Source: Methanoregula sp. PtaU1.Bin051 (GTDB taxonomy: Archaea > Halobacteriota > Methanomicrobia > Methanomicrobiales > Methanospirillaceae). Taken from it: DNA of 64,000 nucleotides. The position numbers and the translations under genes were made by a program. How positions within the stretch are numbered: position 1 is the stretch's first letter; every line of letters begins with the position of its first letter. The DNA is taken from the NCBI GenBank assembly GCA_002067895.1, contig MVRE01000006.1:124001-188000 (forward strand), read 5' to 3'. The notes beneath the pieces are model-generated. The model did not search any database, was not told where the DNA came from, and saw only the letters and a list, made by a program, of their open reading frames with translations. This document shows, piece after piece, positions 8,404-17,661 of the stretch.

Positions 8404-8868
8404 GAGGATCGATTGCGGGACGGGAAACCCGTACATGTTCAGTGAGGGGACAGGTCCGACCGGTATTTGTGCGTAGTGGCGGCACCGCATCCGGTCGATC
8501 TCCATACCCATAACCGAGAGATTCCGTGCCCCCCTCCCGTACCCGAACGCTTGAGAGAAGACGATGCACAGGTCGATGACCGGTGCCCCGATCCGGGTAG
8601 CCGGGTAGAACGGCTCATCTGCGTTGCAGATTGTCCCGCAGGAGAGGCACCTGAACCGTTTGACAAGAACCGTAATCGTCTGGACGCCTTCAATTCCGGT
8701 AAGCCGGGCGAACCGCCTCTGCCGCATGTCATATCCCGATACCGGCCCCCCGCATTGCGGACAACGGCCGAGTGAATCGAAGACTGCGCCGTTCAGTACG
8801 CTGAGCGCTTCCGTGACAAGCAGCGCGAGCATCGGGGGGACTTTCGGGGATCTCATTGATTTTTTCAC
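8167..8868 (-). CDS. Zinc-ribbon protein (transposase-type ribbon), 3' end antisense to neighbour
   Basis: The first 180 or so residues look genuine: CPQCGGP near residue 36, then VKRFRCLSCGTICNADEPFYPATRIG near residue 70, resembling the zinc ribbon of ISL3-type transposases, and then a helical region ending near ALAACGFPSAHR. No DDE catalytic core is visible, so it is not an active transposase. The last 45 residues are runs of Arg, Asp and Glu, exactly what results from reading the other strand of a membrane helix, and are probably not conserved. The true product may end earlier through a lost stop codon, or the full reading frame may be used. Confidence 0.6.
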   Translation of the reverse strand: MKKSMRSPKVPPMLALLVTEALSVLNGAVFDSLGRCPQCGGPVSGYDMRQRRFARLTGIEGVQTITVLVKRFRCLSCGTICNADEPFYPATRIGAPVIDLCIVFSQAFGYGRGARNLSVMGMEIDRMRCRHYAQIPVGPVPSLNMYGFPVPQSILSLSGLVTNFAEGGRVKGAEALAACGFPSAHRAALHPPPPRKERDERDEQERDEERDVKEPEYGTHQKRPGEQGNRDTP

Positions 8869-9337
8869 CTGCTTTCAGACACATTTTCTTTTTTTTGGAT
8901 ATATGACCAGACATTATTGCCGGCTGTCCATGAAAGGTGGTTTACCTGATCAGATAAGAATTCGTGGTTCGCGAACTGATTTACCGGTTTTCGTAACCTC
9001 ATTCGTGCTATTTGGATCGACGGCGGAAATTGTCCGGCACTGGAGATTTTATACGATGCGCGATCACTGCTTCCAGTACATTGATACAGGATAATGCATG
9101 CCGGATAAGTTGTTTTCCCTGCTGAAAATAATGAAAAACGATTAACTTTTTTTTAAAAACTGTGAAAAATGCATCAGGCGGGTTTTGTTCCATTCCCAAA
9201 AAACTGCAATAATCGTCTCATTCGCAGAAACAATTCGATATGTTTTAATAATCCCCGGAAAAATTACCTTTTGGCCTATATCGAACTCATTTAATATGTT
9301 GCTGGTATAGGTGGACGTTTCAGAGGTGTGTGAAAAA
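8869..9337. other. Intergenic region before fdhC
   Basis: About 470 bases with no convincing gene. It contains a palindrome GTTCGCGAAC at about 8967-8976, a T-rich run near 9148 and AT-rich stretches near 9236-9300 that could hold the fdhC promoter. Short reading frames here have no recognisable composition. Confidence 0.4.
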
Positions 9338-10216
9338 ATGGTGTTTCATCCTCCGGTAGCAATTGTTGCAAAGGCAGGAGATGCCGGCAAGTACAAGGTC
9401 GGTCTGCCCTGGTGGAACATGATCATGAGAGGATTCATGTCCGGCGCATATATCGCCATGGGTGGCGGTCTTGCAACAGTTTGTAGTACCGGAATTGTCG
9501 CAACTGATGCTGCACTGAAGTTCGGCACGGCAAGTGCCGGTTTCGGACAGCTCATTACGGGAGCGGTATTCCCGGTTGGGCTTATCATCACGGTTCTTAC
9601 CGGTGCTGAACTCTTTACCGGTGACGCGATGCTTGCCCCGATGGCTGCCTTCATCCACAAGATCACATGGATGCAGGTCCTGAACCTGTGGGTATGGGTT
9701 TACATTGGTAACCTGATCGGTTCCATTGTCTATGCCTATATCATGGCCAACGGGCCATTCGTATCATTTGATGCAGCGGGAGCTGCAACGGTAACGGCAT
9801 TCGGTTCACGGGCGATAGCGATAGCGAGCGCGAAAGTGAGTTATGTCGGAATGATGGGCATGTGGTCCGCGTTCCTGAAAGCAATCGGTTGTAACTGGCT
9901 CGTCAACCTCGCCATCCTGCTCGGCATATGCGCCGATGACGCAGTTGGCAAGTTCTTCGGCATCTGGTTCCCGATCATGGCCTTCGTCTCGACCGGGTTC
10001 GAGCACTCGATCGCCAACCAGTACTTCATCTCTGCTGGTATCCTGACACAGAACTTCATCACCGATCCAGCCAAGATCAATGCCGGCCTGAACTGGGTGA
10101 CGTTCTGGACCAACAACATGATCATCGTGACAATCGGAAATATCGTCGGAGGCATGATCTTCGTCGGTGTTCTCTACTGGGTCGCGTTCCGGAAAGAGAT
10201 CGCAGCACTGAAGTAG
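9338..10216 (+). CDS. fdhC: Formate transporter FdhC (FNT family)
   Basis: A channel/transporter of the formate-nitrite family, 292 residues with six hydrophobic helices in the repeated FNT plan. Seen: GFMSGAYIAMGGGLA (first half-helix), LTGAELFTGDAML, and IGCNWLVNLAILLGICADDAVGKF with the FNT loop. Import of formate fits a hydrogenotrophic methanogen able to use formate. I chose ATG 9338 because GAGGTGTG lies just before it. No formate dehydrogenase subunits are in the window, so fdhC stands apart from fdhAB here. Confidence 0.92.
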   Translation: MVFHPPVAIVAKAGDAGKYKVGLPWWNMIMRGFMSGAYIAMGGGLATVCSTGIVATDAALKFGTASAGFGQLITGAVFPVGLIITVLTGAELFTGDAMLAPMAAFIHKITWMQVLNLWVWVYIGNLIGSIVYAYIMANGPFVSFDAAGAATVTAFGSRAIAIASAKVSYVGMMGMWSAFLKAIGCNWLVNLAILLGICADDAVGKFFGIWFPIMAFVSTGFEHSIANQYFISAGILTQNFITDPAKINAGLNWVTFWTNNMIIVTIGNIVGGMIFVGVLYWVAFRKEIAALK

Positions 10217-10240
10217 ATATACCGCAAACGATCTTCTTCC

Positions 10241-10762
10241 ATGAAGATCGGAAGCATCGATGTGAAGATCTCAATCATCGCGGTTGCGGTGTTTGTCCTC
10301 TTCACCCTCCTTTTATTATTCACCTATTTCCTGACCGGTGAGCGGTTCCTGCTCATCTGGGGGATCCCCTCGCTCGTCCTTCTCTTAATCATCCCGTCTG
10401 CGCTCAACTACATGAGCCAGAAGGAGTACGCCGAGCTGGAACCGGTATACCGGCAGCAGGCGAAGAACATCCGTATACGGATGATCAACGAGAGCATGGT
10501 CGGGCAGATCGTCAGGCTTGAAGGTGTCGTAGAGCGCGTCTATTTCCAGTTCTTAAACCGCCCGCAGTATCTTGTCGCCGACCGTACCGGAGAGATCTCG
10601 GTCAAGATGTTTACGAGCCCGCAGGAAAAGGTGAATAAAGGCGACGTCGTCGAAGTACTCGGGATGGTAATTAAAAGGTACATCGCGACAGGCGAGGCTG
10701 TTGTCAACTGCGTCTCGATAAAAAAGATCGATAAGAAGATTGAAGCGAAGAAAAAGGAGTGA
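10241..10762 (+). CDS. Membrane-anchored OB-fold nucleotide-binding protein
   Basis: A 173-residue protein. Two hydrophobic helices lie at residues 9-30 and 38-54, followed by a cytosolic domain with an OB-fold pattern (GQIVRLEGVVERVYFQF, LVADRTGEISVKMF, KGDVVEVLGMVIKRY). This resembles the nucleic-acid-binding OB domains of tRNA synthetase or helicase type. The tail is Lys-rich. Function unknown; it could tether RNA or DNA at the membrane. It starts 24 bases after fdhC and converges on herA. Confidence 0.75.
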   Translation: MKIGSIDVKISIIAVAVFVLFTLLLLFTYFLTGERFLLIWGIPSLVLLLIIPSALNYMSQKEYAELEPVYRQQAKNIRIRMINESMVGQIVRLEGVVERVYFQFLNRPQYLVADRTGEISVKMFTSPQEKVNKGDVVEVLGMVIKRYIATGEAVVNCVSIKKIDKKIEAKKKE

Positions 10763-10764
10763 AT

Positions 10765-12384
10765 TCAAAAACCGGTGGAAAGGCCATCGGTGATATTCCG
10801 TTTTTTTTCCTTATTCAGGGTGCCGATATAGTCCTCGAACCTGTGGATCCGGGTGCTGACGGGAAACGGGATCCCGATCGTCGAGATGATCGCCTCGCCA
10901 CGGTCGAGGGTCTGGATCTCGATCTCCATCTTTGAGAGGTCCTGCTTGGCGCTGCCCATGATGATCTCCCGGTCGCCACGGTCCCCCAGCCCCATGACAA
11001 CGAACGTGTTGATCTGGGCGAGCACTTTCGCGTCCACGTTCTTCGGCTGCTGGGTGATGACGCAGAGCCCGACCCCGAATTTCCGCCCTTCCATCGCACA
11101 CTCGCGGAATACCTGCGTCGCGGAGCCGCCGCTCGCAAGCACCCGCTGGGCTTCCTCGATAGTTATGAGAACCTGATGGCCGGCTTCCTGCTTCTCGTCG
11201 ATCCCGTAGCCACGGGCTTCGGAGCGGTGTTTCTCCATGATCATCCGGGTTATGATAGAGAGGACGAAGAGCTCGCTCCTCTCCCCCATGTCGGGGATGT
11301 CAATCAGCACGACGCGGTTGTCGTGGAGGTTGTTGATAATCTCCGGAACCGACGAGCCGTGCGGGCGGAAGAAGGCCGAGTTGCCCTTAACAAGGTTCTC
11401 GATCTGCCTCTTTATCACCCTGACCGGCCCTCCCATCGAGTTCCGAATCTGCCATGCGAGGCCCCCTTCCCGTACCCCCGCGGCGGCCGGGTCCTTTACC
11501 GGGAAGATCTCGGGATCGACAGACGCGAAGAACTCGATCACCTCCCGGCCACCGGCGCGGGAGAGCGCTTCCACGATGTCGTACTGGGGGGCGGAAAGGT
11601 CGTGGAGAATTGCGAGGTCGCTGATCCTGAAATCGTCGTGCTCGAGATACAGCCGGTTCATGCCGTACTTCTTCCGGTCCGTCTCGCTCCGGATCGTGAA
11701 GATGGCAAGGCCGCCCCTGCCGTTCGTGTAGTGGACGAGCCCTTTTGTGGGTTCCCCGGTCGAGGATTTCCCGCCACTCACGTATTCCCCGTGCGGGTCG
11801 ACAATCAAAAGCCCGAACTTCTGCTCCTGCATGCACGAGGCGCAGAAGGTCTTCATGAAGTTGGACTTGCCCATGCCGGTCGTAGCGAAGACTCCCATGT
11901 GCTGGGGAAGGACACTGGCAGGGATTCGGACGGCGACGTCTCTGATCACGTCCTGCCCGCTGCGCATGAGGCCGACCTCGATCTCCCCCATCTGCTCGGT
12001 GAGGAAGCGGAAGTCCTCTGCTGTCGGATTTTCTACTTTGGAGAACTTGGAGGGGATGGTGCGCGGCTTCCGGAATTTCCCGGTCCTGTCAACGAACCCC
12101 AGCGGGACGGCGTCGACCGTTATGAACACGTCCTCGCCAAGGCCGTAGAACTCCTCTGCGTATGCCCGCGTGTCCCACTTCGGATCGGCAAAGTTGGAAT
12201 CGTGCGAGAGGTCGGTAACCTTTGCAAAGAAGGTTGCCTTCTTTACGGGATCGGTTATCTTTCTGATATCCCCGATGTAGATGGTCTCGTCATGCGGTGC
12301 GATGAAACGGTACGAGAGCACGCTCCTTCCGATCAGCCTGTATTTTGTGTGGTCTGCCGTTTCAGTATCGCGCAAATTCATCAT
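10765..12384 (-). CDS. herA: DNA-end-processing helicase HerA
   Basis: A 539-residue hexameric bipolar DNA translocase of the HerA/FtsK class, partner of NurA in resection of double-strand breaks. Walker A is TTGMGKSN at about 169-175; Walker B is VLITIEEAQ, followed by VITQQPKNVDAK and the arginine-bearing MGLGDRGDREI. An N-terminal HAS-barrel-like domain precedes them. I chose the first of the two adjacent ATGs (12384 and 12381), both inside the end of nurA. A longer upstream extension is Arg/Pro-rich and is the nurA gene in another frame. Confidence 0.94.
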   Translation of the reverse strand: MMNLRDTETADHTKYRLIGRSVLSYRFIAPHDETIYIGDIRKITDPVKKATFFAKVTDLSHDSNFADPKWDTRAYAEEFYGLGEDVFITVDAVPLGFVDRTGKFRKPRTIPSKFSKVENPTAEDFRFLTEQMGEIEVGLMRSGQDVIRDVAVRIPASVLPQHMGVFATTGMGKSNFMKTFCASCMQEQKFGLLIVDPHGEYVSGGKSSTGEPTKGLVHYTNGRGGLAIFTIRSETDRKKYGMNRLYLEHDDFRISDLAILHDLSAPQYDIVEALSRAGGREVIEFFASVDPEIFPVKDPAAAGVREGGLAWQIRNSMGGPVRVIKRQIENLVKGNSAFFRPHGSSVPEIINNLHDNRVVLIDIPDMGERSELFVLSIITRMIMEKHRSEARGYGIDEKQEAGHQVLITIEEAQRVLASGGSATQVFRECAMEGRKFGVGLCVITQQPKNVDAKVLAQINTFVVMGLGDRGDREIIMGSAKQDLSKMEIEIQTLDRGEAIISTIGIPFPVSTRIHRFEDYIGTLNKEKKRNITDGLSTGF

Positions 12385-13393
12385 GGTAATTTCCGAACAG
12401 GATCTCATAGGTCTGCCGATCGATCCCTGCGCGGGCGAGGCCGGCAATGAGGTCGCTCTTTGCCTTCTCCGCGGTCTCCTCCGATATGACGACCGTCCTG
12501 TGGGCATCGAAGAGTGGGTAGGGATAGCCCGGCAGCCTGCCGTCGCGGGAACAGGACGCGAGCCTGTCCATGATCTCCCCGGCCCTGTCAGATGAAAGGC
12601 CTGTCGGGAGTTCTATCTTGAGCGGGCTTTTAGCCCGCGGGTGGAGGCAGGCGATGTACATGTCCCCATGTTGCCACTGCGGGAACTGGGCGTGATCGAG
12701 GATTCCGGTATCGACCTTCATCCAATAAGGGGCGCCGATGGAAAGCGAGCGGGCAAGGGCGTAGACTGACGGGAGGAGCGGGTGGCCCCCACCCCAAGTT
12801 GCCGCTGTCCGCTTGCTGATGCCGGCGATCCCGATCCCGTTGCCTTTGCACGCAGCGAGGATCCGGCCGAGGACTGAATCGTGGCTCGCATGGGAGACCC
12901 GCAGCGGTCCGTCGCGGAGGAGGAGGGCGCCTTCCGGAAGTTCCCGCGCCATCGTCTCCGTCACCCAGAACTCCAGCGTGTCCCTGAGCACGCCGGCAGC
13001 TTTTGAGCGATCCTCATTTGAGAGGGTCGTTCCCGGTGGCTGGCCGAAACAGTTTGTGTACAGGACAGGGAAGTCCAGGTTGTTGTCTTCCGGCCCGATC
13101 AGAGCAAATTCCAACGGGGTTACCGACCTCCTGCTCCGTTCCATCTCAATAAATGTCGTCTGTGCTGCCCTAAGAAGCGCAAGTGCCATGCTTCCGGATT
13201 CGAGAAGGATGACATTGCTCCCGTCGACCGCGCAGATCTCCCCGCAGCGCGTAATGTTGCATGGGATAAAATTCTCTTTTTTAATCCCGCTGCGTCCTGC
13301 AAATTTTTCGACGAGGTTTTCCGGAACAGTAGCCCGGATACGGCCGGCGGCTTCATTCACCGCGCCATCATAACCGGAATCGCGGGCCATCAC
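12362..13393 (-). CDS. nurA: 5'-3' nuclease NurA
   Basis: A nuclease of 343 residues that works with HerA, Mre11 and Rad50 to generate 3' single-stranded ends for RadA. The NurA fold is marked by AVDGSNVILLESG (catalytic Asp at about 57), LLLRDGPLRV, and ISKRTAATWGGG. It starts in an ATGA overlap with the rad50 stop and its own end overlaps the herA start, so translation of the operon is tightly coupled. Confidence 0.93.
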   Translation of the reverse strand: MMARDSGYDGAVNEAAGRIRATVPENLVEKFAGRSGIKKENFIPCNITRCGEICAVDGSNVILLESGSMALALLRAAQTTFIEMERSRRSVTPLEFALIGPEDNNLDFPVLYTNCFGQPPGTTLSNEDRSKAAGVLRDTLEFWVTETMARELPEGALLLRDGPLRVSHASHDSVLGRILAACKGNGIGIAGISKRTAATWGGGHPLLPSVYALARSLSIGAPYWMKVDTGILDHAQFPQWQHGDMYIACLHPRAKSPLKIELPTGLSSDRAGEIMDRLASCSRDGRLPGYPYPLFDAHRTVVISEETAEKAKSDLIAGLARAGIDRQTYEILFGNYHDEFARY

Positions 13394-15828
13394 TCCACCT
13401 CGTTCACCCTGCTCGCCATGTCCGGGCCCATCTCGACAAGAAGCGTGTGTGCAAATTCCCCCTGAACTTCCGCGATGTGGGTGATTAAGAGGATCTGCGG
13501 GAACCGGGACTCCTGTGTCCGGAGCGCGGTCATCAGGTTATTCCTCCGTTCCTCGTCCTGGCTCCCGAAGATCTCATCGAAGATCAAGACCGTGCTCTCC
13601 TGAACGTTGTGGAGCTCGGCAAGGTAGCGCGAGAGGGCGATCCTTAAGGCCACTGCGATGTCGTCCTGCTCGCCGCCGCTGAACCGCTCGACCGGGTAGT
13701 CCGCGTCCACGTCCCGGATCGCGAGGTTGAAGTCTTTATCGAGCAGCACCTGCTCATACCGCCCGCCTGTGATCTCGCCGATAATCCGCCCGACCTCTCC
13801 TTCGAGCCGGCTCCGCACGACCTGCATAATATAGTTGACGAACTCTGCGATGATCTTCCTCGTCTTGTTCACAAGTTCGATCTCCTCCTTAAGATTTCCG
13901 GCCTGTTTCTTCAGATCGCCGATCTGCTCTTCCGTCCGCTTGTACCCGGCGATCTTTTCCTCCGCAAACGCCATGTCTTTTTGAGCGTTTGCGATCAGGA
14001 TCTCCTCGGTGCGGAGGGCAGCATCGTTCCCTGCAATGGCGGATTCGACCTTTGTAATTTCCTGCGGGTCGATCGCAGCTTTCGCAATCTCCTGCCCGAG
14101 CTGGGTAATCTCGCCGTTCCTTCTGGTAATACGCGAGGCGAGATCAGCAAGCTGCTGTTTCATGCCAGCGGCCTGCCCGATCTTCTTCCCTAGCTCTGTG
14201 AACCTGGCCTGCACCTTCTGCACGGTTGCAGCCTCCTGTTCGGCGGCGATATACACCGCTTCGTCATATGCGAGATCCGATATCTTTTTGCCAATCTCCT
14301 CCTGTTCCTGCATTTTTATGCCATACGCTTTTCTGAGATCTGATAGATCCGTGTCGTATTGCCCCCGCATCTTCAGCCTTCCGGCAATGGTACGGACGGA
14401 ATCGAGCGCAGGCCTTAAGGACTCGATCCGCGACCTCTCTCTCCCGAGCTGCTCCTGTCTTTCAAGATCCGCAACCGCTTTTTCTGCAAGATCTTCCAGC
14501 CTTGCGGAGAATTCCGCATCGAGGCTCTGGAAGTGGGCACCGAGCTTCTGGCGGCAGAGCGGGCAGACCCCTTCCGGCCCGGCTTTTTCTATCGTTTCCC
14601 TGTCGGCCGAGAGTTTCTCACGCTCCTCCTTGTACCGCTCCAGCTGTGCGGTAAGGGTTCCGGCCCTCTTTATGACCTCAGCGAGCCGGTAACTGACCGC
14701 CCCTTCGAGCCGGTCGTCTGTTATCTCAGGCCCTGCACCGATTCCGGCACGGATGCCGGCAACAAGCCGGCTCATCTCCGCTGCGTCCCCGTCGAGACCG
14801 GCGATAAGGGACTCCTGTTTTTTTATCCGGGCCGCAAGATCATTGATTTCTCTCTGTACAAATCCCAGTTCCCTGGTGAGGCGTGCATGTTCCGCCATTT
14901 GCTTCTGGAGGTCATCCAGCCTGGCCCGGACTTCCGCGTAGGTCGTTGCGGTCTTTTCGATCCTGTGATATTCGGCCTCCTCGTCCGCCATGAGCTTAAG
15001 GTCTGTTTTCAGTTTCTGTTCCAGTGTGATATCTTCAGAGAGTTCCTGCCTGACCGCATCCTGCTTCTGCAGGAGGGCAGCATACGCGGCTTTCTTTTCG
15101 GCAAGGACCTTCTGCTGCCGCTCGAGGTCCGATCGCTCTTTTTTAAGAAGGTCTCTCTTCTCCGAGTGCTCCCGGATCGCGGCCCTGTATGCATCAACCG
15201 ACTTGTGGAGCGTTTCCAGTTCCTCCGGGTCCAGCTGGCCGGTCAGGGCATCGAGCCTGCCGTTCATCAGCTGGAGGTCGGCCGTCTTCTTGTCTGCCCG
15301 CTCTTTTAAGATCCTCTGGCTCTCGGTATTAAGGTAGTCGATTCCAAGCGCTTTTAGGAACCACTCCTTCCTCTTTCCCGGCGTGTTCTCGAGCAGGGTC
15401 AACAGGTCCTTCTGGACCGCGTAGATTGTGTTCCGGAAATCGACCGGCCCCATGCCGAGCGTCCGCCTCACCTCCTCCTCTACGGCGCTGACGCCGTTTG
15501 CCCTCTCCTTCCCGTCCTTGTAGAAGCTCGCGTCGTGCTGTACCGTCTTTCCCTTTTTAAAAGTCCTGTGGACGGAGTAATGGTCTCCGCCGATCCTGAA
15601 ATCGAGCCGTATCTCGCACTTCTCCCTTGGCGATGCGAACGAGGAGACGATGTAGTCCGGGGCAATGCCGGTTGCCTGGACTCCGTACAGGGCAAAGAAG
15701 ATCGCCTGGACGAGACTCGACTTGCCGGTACCGTTGTTGCCGAGGATCCCGGTGATACCGTCTTTGAACCGGATCTCCTCGTTTCTGAACCGCTTGAAGT
15801 TCTTCAGTACCAGCCGGTCAATGATCAT
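13390..15828 (-). CDS. rad50: DNA double-strand break repair ATPase Rad50
   Basis: An SMC-like ATPase of 812 residues. Walker A GNNGTGKSS is at 30-38, followed by a Q-loop region, long coiled coils at about 180-400 and 440-650, and the zinc hook CPLC at 422-425. The ABC signature RFSGGEQDD and Walker B STVLIFDEIFGSQDEER come near the C-terminus. It tethers DNA ends and controls Mre11. It starts at an ATG directly abutting the mre11 stop. All catalytic elements are intact. Confidence 0.97.
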   Translation of the reverse strand: MIIDRLVLKNFKRFRNEEIRFKDGITGILGNNGTGKSSLVQAIFFALYGVQATGIAPDYIVSSFASPREKCEIRLDFRIGGDHYSVHRTFKKGKTVQHDASFYKDGKERANGVSAVEEEVRRTLGMGPVDFRNTIYAVQKDLLTLLENTPGKRKEWFLKALGIDYLNTESQRILKERADKKTADLQLMNGRLDALTGQLDPEELETLHKSVDAYRAAIREHSEKRDLLKKERSDLERQQKVLAEKKAAYAALLQKQDAVRQELSEDITLEQKLKTDLKLMADEEAEYHRIEKTATTYAEVRARLDDLQKQMAEHARLTRELGFVQREINDLAARIKKQESLIAGLDGDAAEMSRLVAGIRAGIGAGPEITDDRLEGAVSYRLAEVIKRAGTLTAQLERYKEEREKLSADRETIEKAGPEGVCPLCRQKLGAHFQSLDAEFSARLEDLAEKAVADLERQEQLGRERSRIESLRPALDSVRTIAGRLKMRGQYDTDLSDLRKAYGIKMQEQEEIGKKISDLAYDEAVYIAAEQEAATVQKVQARFTELGKKIGQAAGMKQQLADLASRITRRNGEITQLGQEIAKAAIDPQEITKVESAIAGNDAALRTEEILIANAQKDMAFAEEKIAGYKRTEEQIGDLKKQAGNLKEEIELVNKTRKIIAEFVNYIMQVVRSRLEGEVGRIIGEITGGRYEQVLLDKDFNLAIRDVDADYPVERFSGGEQDDIAVALRIALSRYLAELHNVQESTVLIFDEIFGSQDEERRNNLMTALRTQESRFPQILLITHIAEVQGEFAHTLLVEMGPDMASRVNEVE

Positions 15829-16968
15829 CTACGTCTCCTCCCTGTGCTGCTCCATCACGGTTTTCAAGACCTCAAGCCCGCACCGCCCGACAAACTTCTT
15901 CTGTTCTGGTGCAAGCTGCTGCTTTTTAATGAACGAGGAGAACTCCTGCAGGTAGTCGATCATCCTGAGGTCCTGCTGGAGGGGGACGGGGCGTTCCTCC
16001 TCGATGGCCCGCACCCGGATCTTGAGATCGAGGAGCTGCTCGCGGATGCCTGAGAGGGCTTTTGTGTCGATCCGTCTCCTCTCCTCGTGCGAGAGGCCCT
16101 CGAGCGTAACCTGCGCCATGCTTCCTTCAGGGAGGTCCTGCGCCCCGACCCGCGCGACGATCTCGCCGGTGATGGCACCGTGCGGCATCCCGGCGCAGTC
16201 GATCGTGCCGAGGTCGATCATCGGGGTCTTCGGGAGGTCAAGGTGCGTAACCGTGTGCCTTTCCGGATCAACCAGCAGCCCGCCCTTTTCATCCGCAATC
16301 TCGCCGTACGTGAGATACTCGAGCGAGCCCGAGTACCACGCGTTGTCCGTGATCTGCACCTGCCTGTGGTAGTGGCCGAGCGCGATATAGTCGAACCGGT
16401 CGGAAAGGATCGTGTTGTCCAGCTCGTGCTCCGCAACTGTTGCGAGCCGCTTATCCCTAATCGCTGTGGCAAGCCCGTGGGTCACGAGCACGTTGTTGCG
16501 ATCCTTCGCTAGTTCAATCTCGTCAAAGGCCGTACGGTAATCCTCCGGCCGGAGCATGTTGGGGATTAAATGGAAGACCGTGTCGCCGATCTCCGCCTTC
16601 TCGTACCGGAACCTGTAGGCCGCTGTGATGCGGGACGGGTGGTAAGTCAGGACCTCGTACGGCGAGGTTGTGTACCGGGTCTTGATCATGGAATGGTTGC
16701 CCGCGATAATCACAAACGGGATGCCGGCCGCATGGAGCCGGTCCAGCGCTTCGAGCACGGTCGTGTATGCCTTCGTCTTGGGCTTGACCTGTTCGAAGAG
16801 GTCGCCCGCGTGGACGAGGACATCTGGTTTCTGCCGGATAATCTCATCGATCGCTGACAGGAAGTTATCGTAGATCTGTTTTTCCCGCAGGTTCATCCCG
16901 CTCTCGGGGTCGAGACGGTTGAAGGCGGTAAGCCCGAGATGGGTGTCGGCAATATGAACTATCTTCAT
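15829..16968 (-). CDS. mre11: DNA double-strand break repair nuclease Mre11
   Basis: The Mn-dependent exo/endonuclease of the Rad50 complex, 379 residues. All five phosphoesterase motifs are visible: D8-x-H10 in IADTHLG, HAGD at 53-56, GNH at 90-92, VTHG, and LGHYHRQ. It heads a four-gene minus-strand operon mre11-rad50-nurA-herA, the classic archaeal order. The region just upstream holds three perfect hairpins, described separately. Confidence 0.97.
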   Translation of the reverse strand: MKIVHIADTHLGLTAFNRLDPESGMNLREKQIYDNFLSAIDEIIRQKPDVLVHAGDLFEQVKPKTKAYTTVLEALDRLHAAGIPFVIIAGNHSMIKTRYTTSPYEVLTYHPSRITAAYRFRYEKAEIGDTVFHLIPNMLRPEDYRTAFDEIELAKDRNNVLVTHGLATAIRDKRLATVAEHELDNTILSDRFDYIALGHYHRQVQITDNAWYSGSLEYLTYGEIADEKGGLLVDPERHTVTHLDLPKTPMIDLGTIDCAGMPHGAITGEIVARVGAQDLPEGSMAQVTLEGLSHEERRRIDTKALSGIREQLLDLKIRVRAIEEERPVPLQQDLRMIDYLQEFSSFIKKQQLAPEQKKFVGRCGLEVLKTVMEQHREET

Positions 16969-16982
16969 TAATTGCCTCCTTC

Positions 16983-17058
16983 GAAGAACTCTTGCGAGTT
17001 CTTCTCATTGTCGAGGTTTTGAGAAACCTCTCCAACGGCGATGTGGATGATAGACATC
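16983..17058. repeat. Hairpin cassette array 1
   Basis: Three consecutive hairpins lie before mre11: GAAGAACTC-TTGC-GAGTTCTTC at 16983-17004 (9-bp stem, 4-base loop), GAGGTTT-TGAG-AAACCTC at 17013-17030 (7-bp stem) and GATGT...ACATC at 17040-17058. Each is preceded by TCGA or a similar spacer. The first is nearly the same as hairpins at 33590 and 35232, so this is a dispersed repeat family rather than a local terminator. Confidence 0.75.
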
Positions 17059-17181
17059 TTCAAAGCTCTAATTGGATGCTGGGTTTTGTATAATTACCGG
17101 TATGCGTGGTGAAAGTGTATAACACATATTTTCACCCCGCACACAACTCCCTTCTATACCCAAACAATCCAAAATTCGGTC

Positions 17182-17661
17182 ATGCCAATCGATGTCATCC
17201 TCCTTGCCCTCGCCTTCCTCCTTGGCCTCGTCGTCGCCTACCTCATCTTCCGCGCACGGGTCAGCGTATACGAAGAGCGGGCGCGAAACGATCTCGAACG
17301 CTGGAAGCTCGAATGCACGGACGCGATCCGGAAGGATTCCGTCAGCCGCTCGCGCTCAACGCTGAAGGGAAAGATCTCCGAACAGATGGCCCCGTACCTC
17401 CCGGAGTTCCCGTTCGCCCCGTCCGATGCCCGGTTCATAGGAAGCCCGATCGACTTCGTGGTCTTCGATGGTTATACGAAGGCAAAGGACGAGATGGGCG
17501 AGTCGATCGGTATCGTGCTCGTTGAAGTAAAGAAGGGGAAGGGGAAGTTAACAAGGGAGGAGTCACTGATCAAGAAGGGGGTGGAGGAAGGCCGGGTGTC
17601 GTGGCGGACGATTGTTCTTGCGGATGAAGCCGGCGGTGTTCCAGAAGCCGGCGGACAATAA
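17182..17661 (+). CDS. Membrane-anchored Holliday-junction-resolvase-like endonuclease
   Basis: A protein of 159 residues with one N-terminal membrane helix (VILLALAFLLGLVVAYLIF), a charged linker, and a domain of the predicted endonuclease family related to archaeal Holliday junction resolvases (COG4741 type). Signature pieces: MAPYLPEFPFAPSDARFIGSP, then IDFVVFDG and IVLVEVKKGKGKL, giving the D...ExK pattern of PD-(D/E)xK nucleases, then EESLIKKGVEEGRVSW. It is divergent from mre11, and a role in DNA repair is suggested only by that proximity. Confidence 0.82.
   Translation: MPIDVILLALAFLLGLVVAYLIFRARVSVYEERARNDLERWKLECTDAIRKDSVSRSRSTLKGKISEQMAPYLPEFPFAPSDARFIGSPIDFVVFDGYTKAKDEMGESIGIVLVEVKKGKGKLTREESLIKKGVEEGRVSWRTIVLADEAGGVPEAGGQ

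Noticed and set aside
8404-8868. The minus-strand zinc-ribbon gene as an insertion sequence
   Set aside because: It has a transposase-type ribbon but no DDE core, terminal inverted repeats or target duplication could be seen.
9338-10216. fdhC as part of a formate dehydrogenase operon
   Set aside because: No selenocysteine or molybdopterin subunit genes lie on either side; the neighbours are an OB-fold membrane protein and the repair operon.
11176-12450. A 424-residue plus-strand open frame over herA
   Set aside because: It is the complementary strand of a highly conserved gene with Walker motifs; its composition (many Asp, Val, His) is the mirror of HerA and has no motif of its own.
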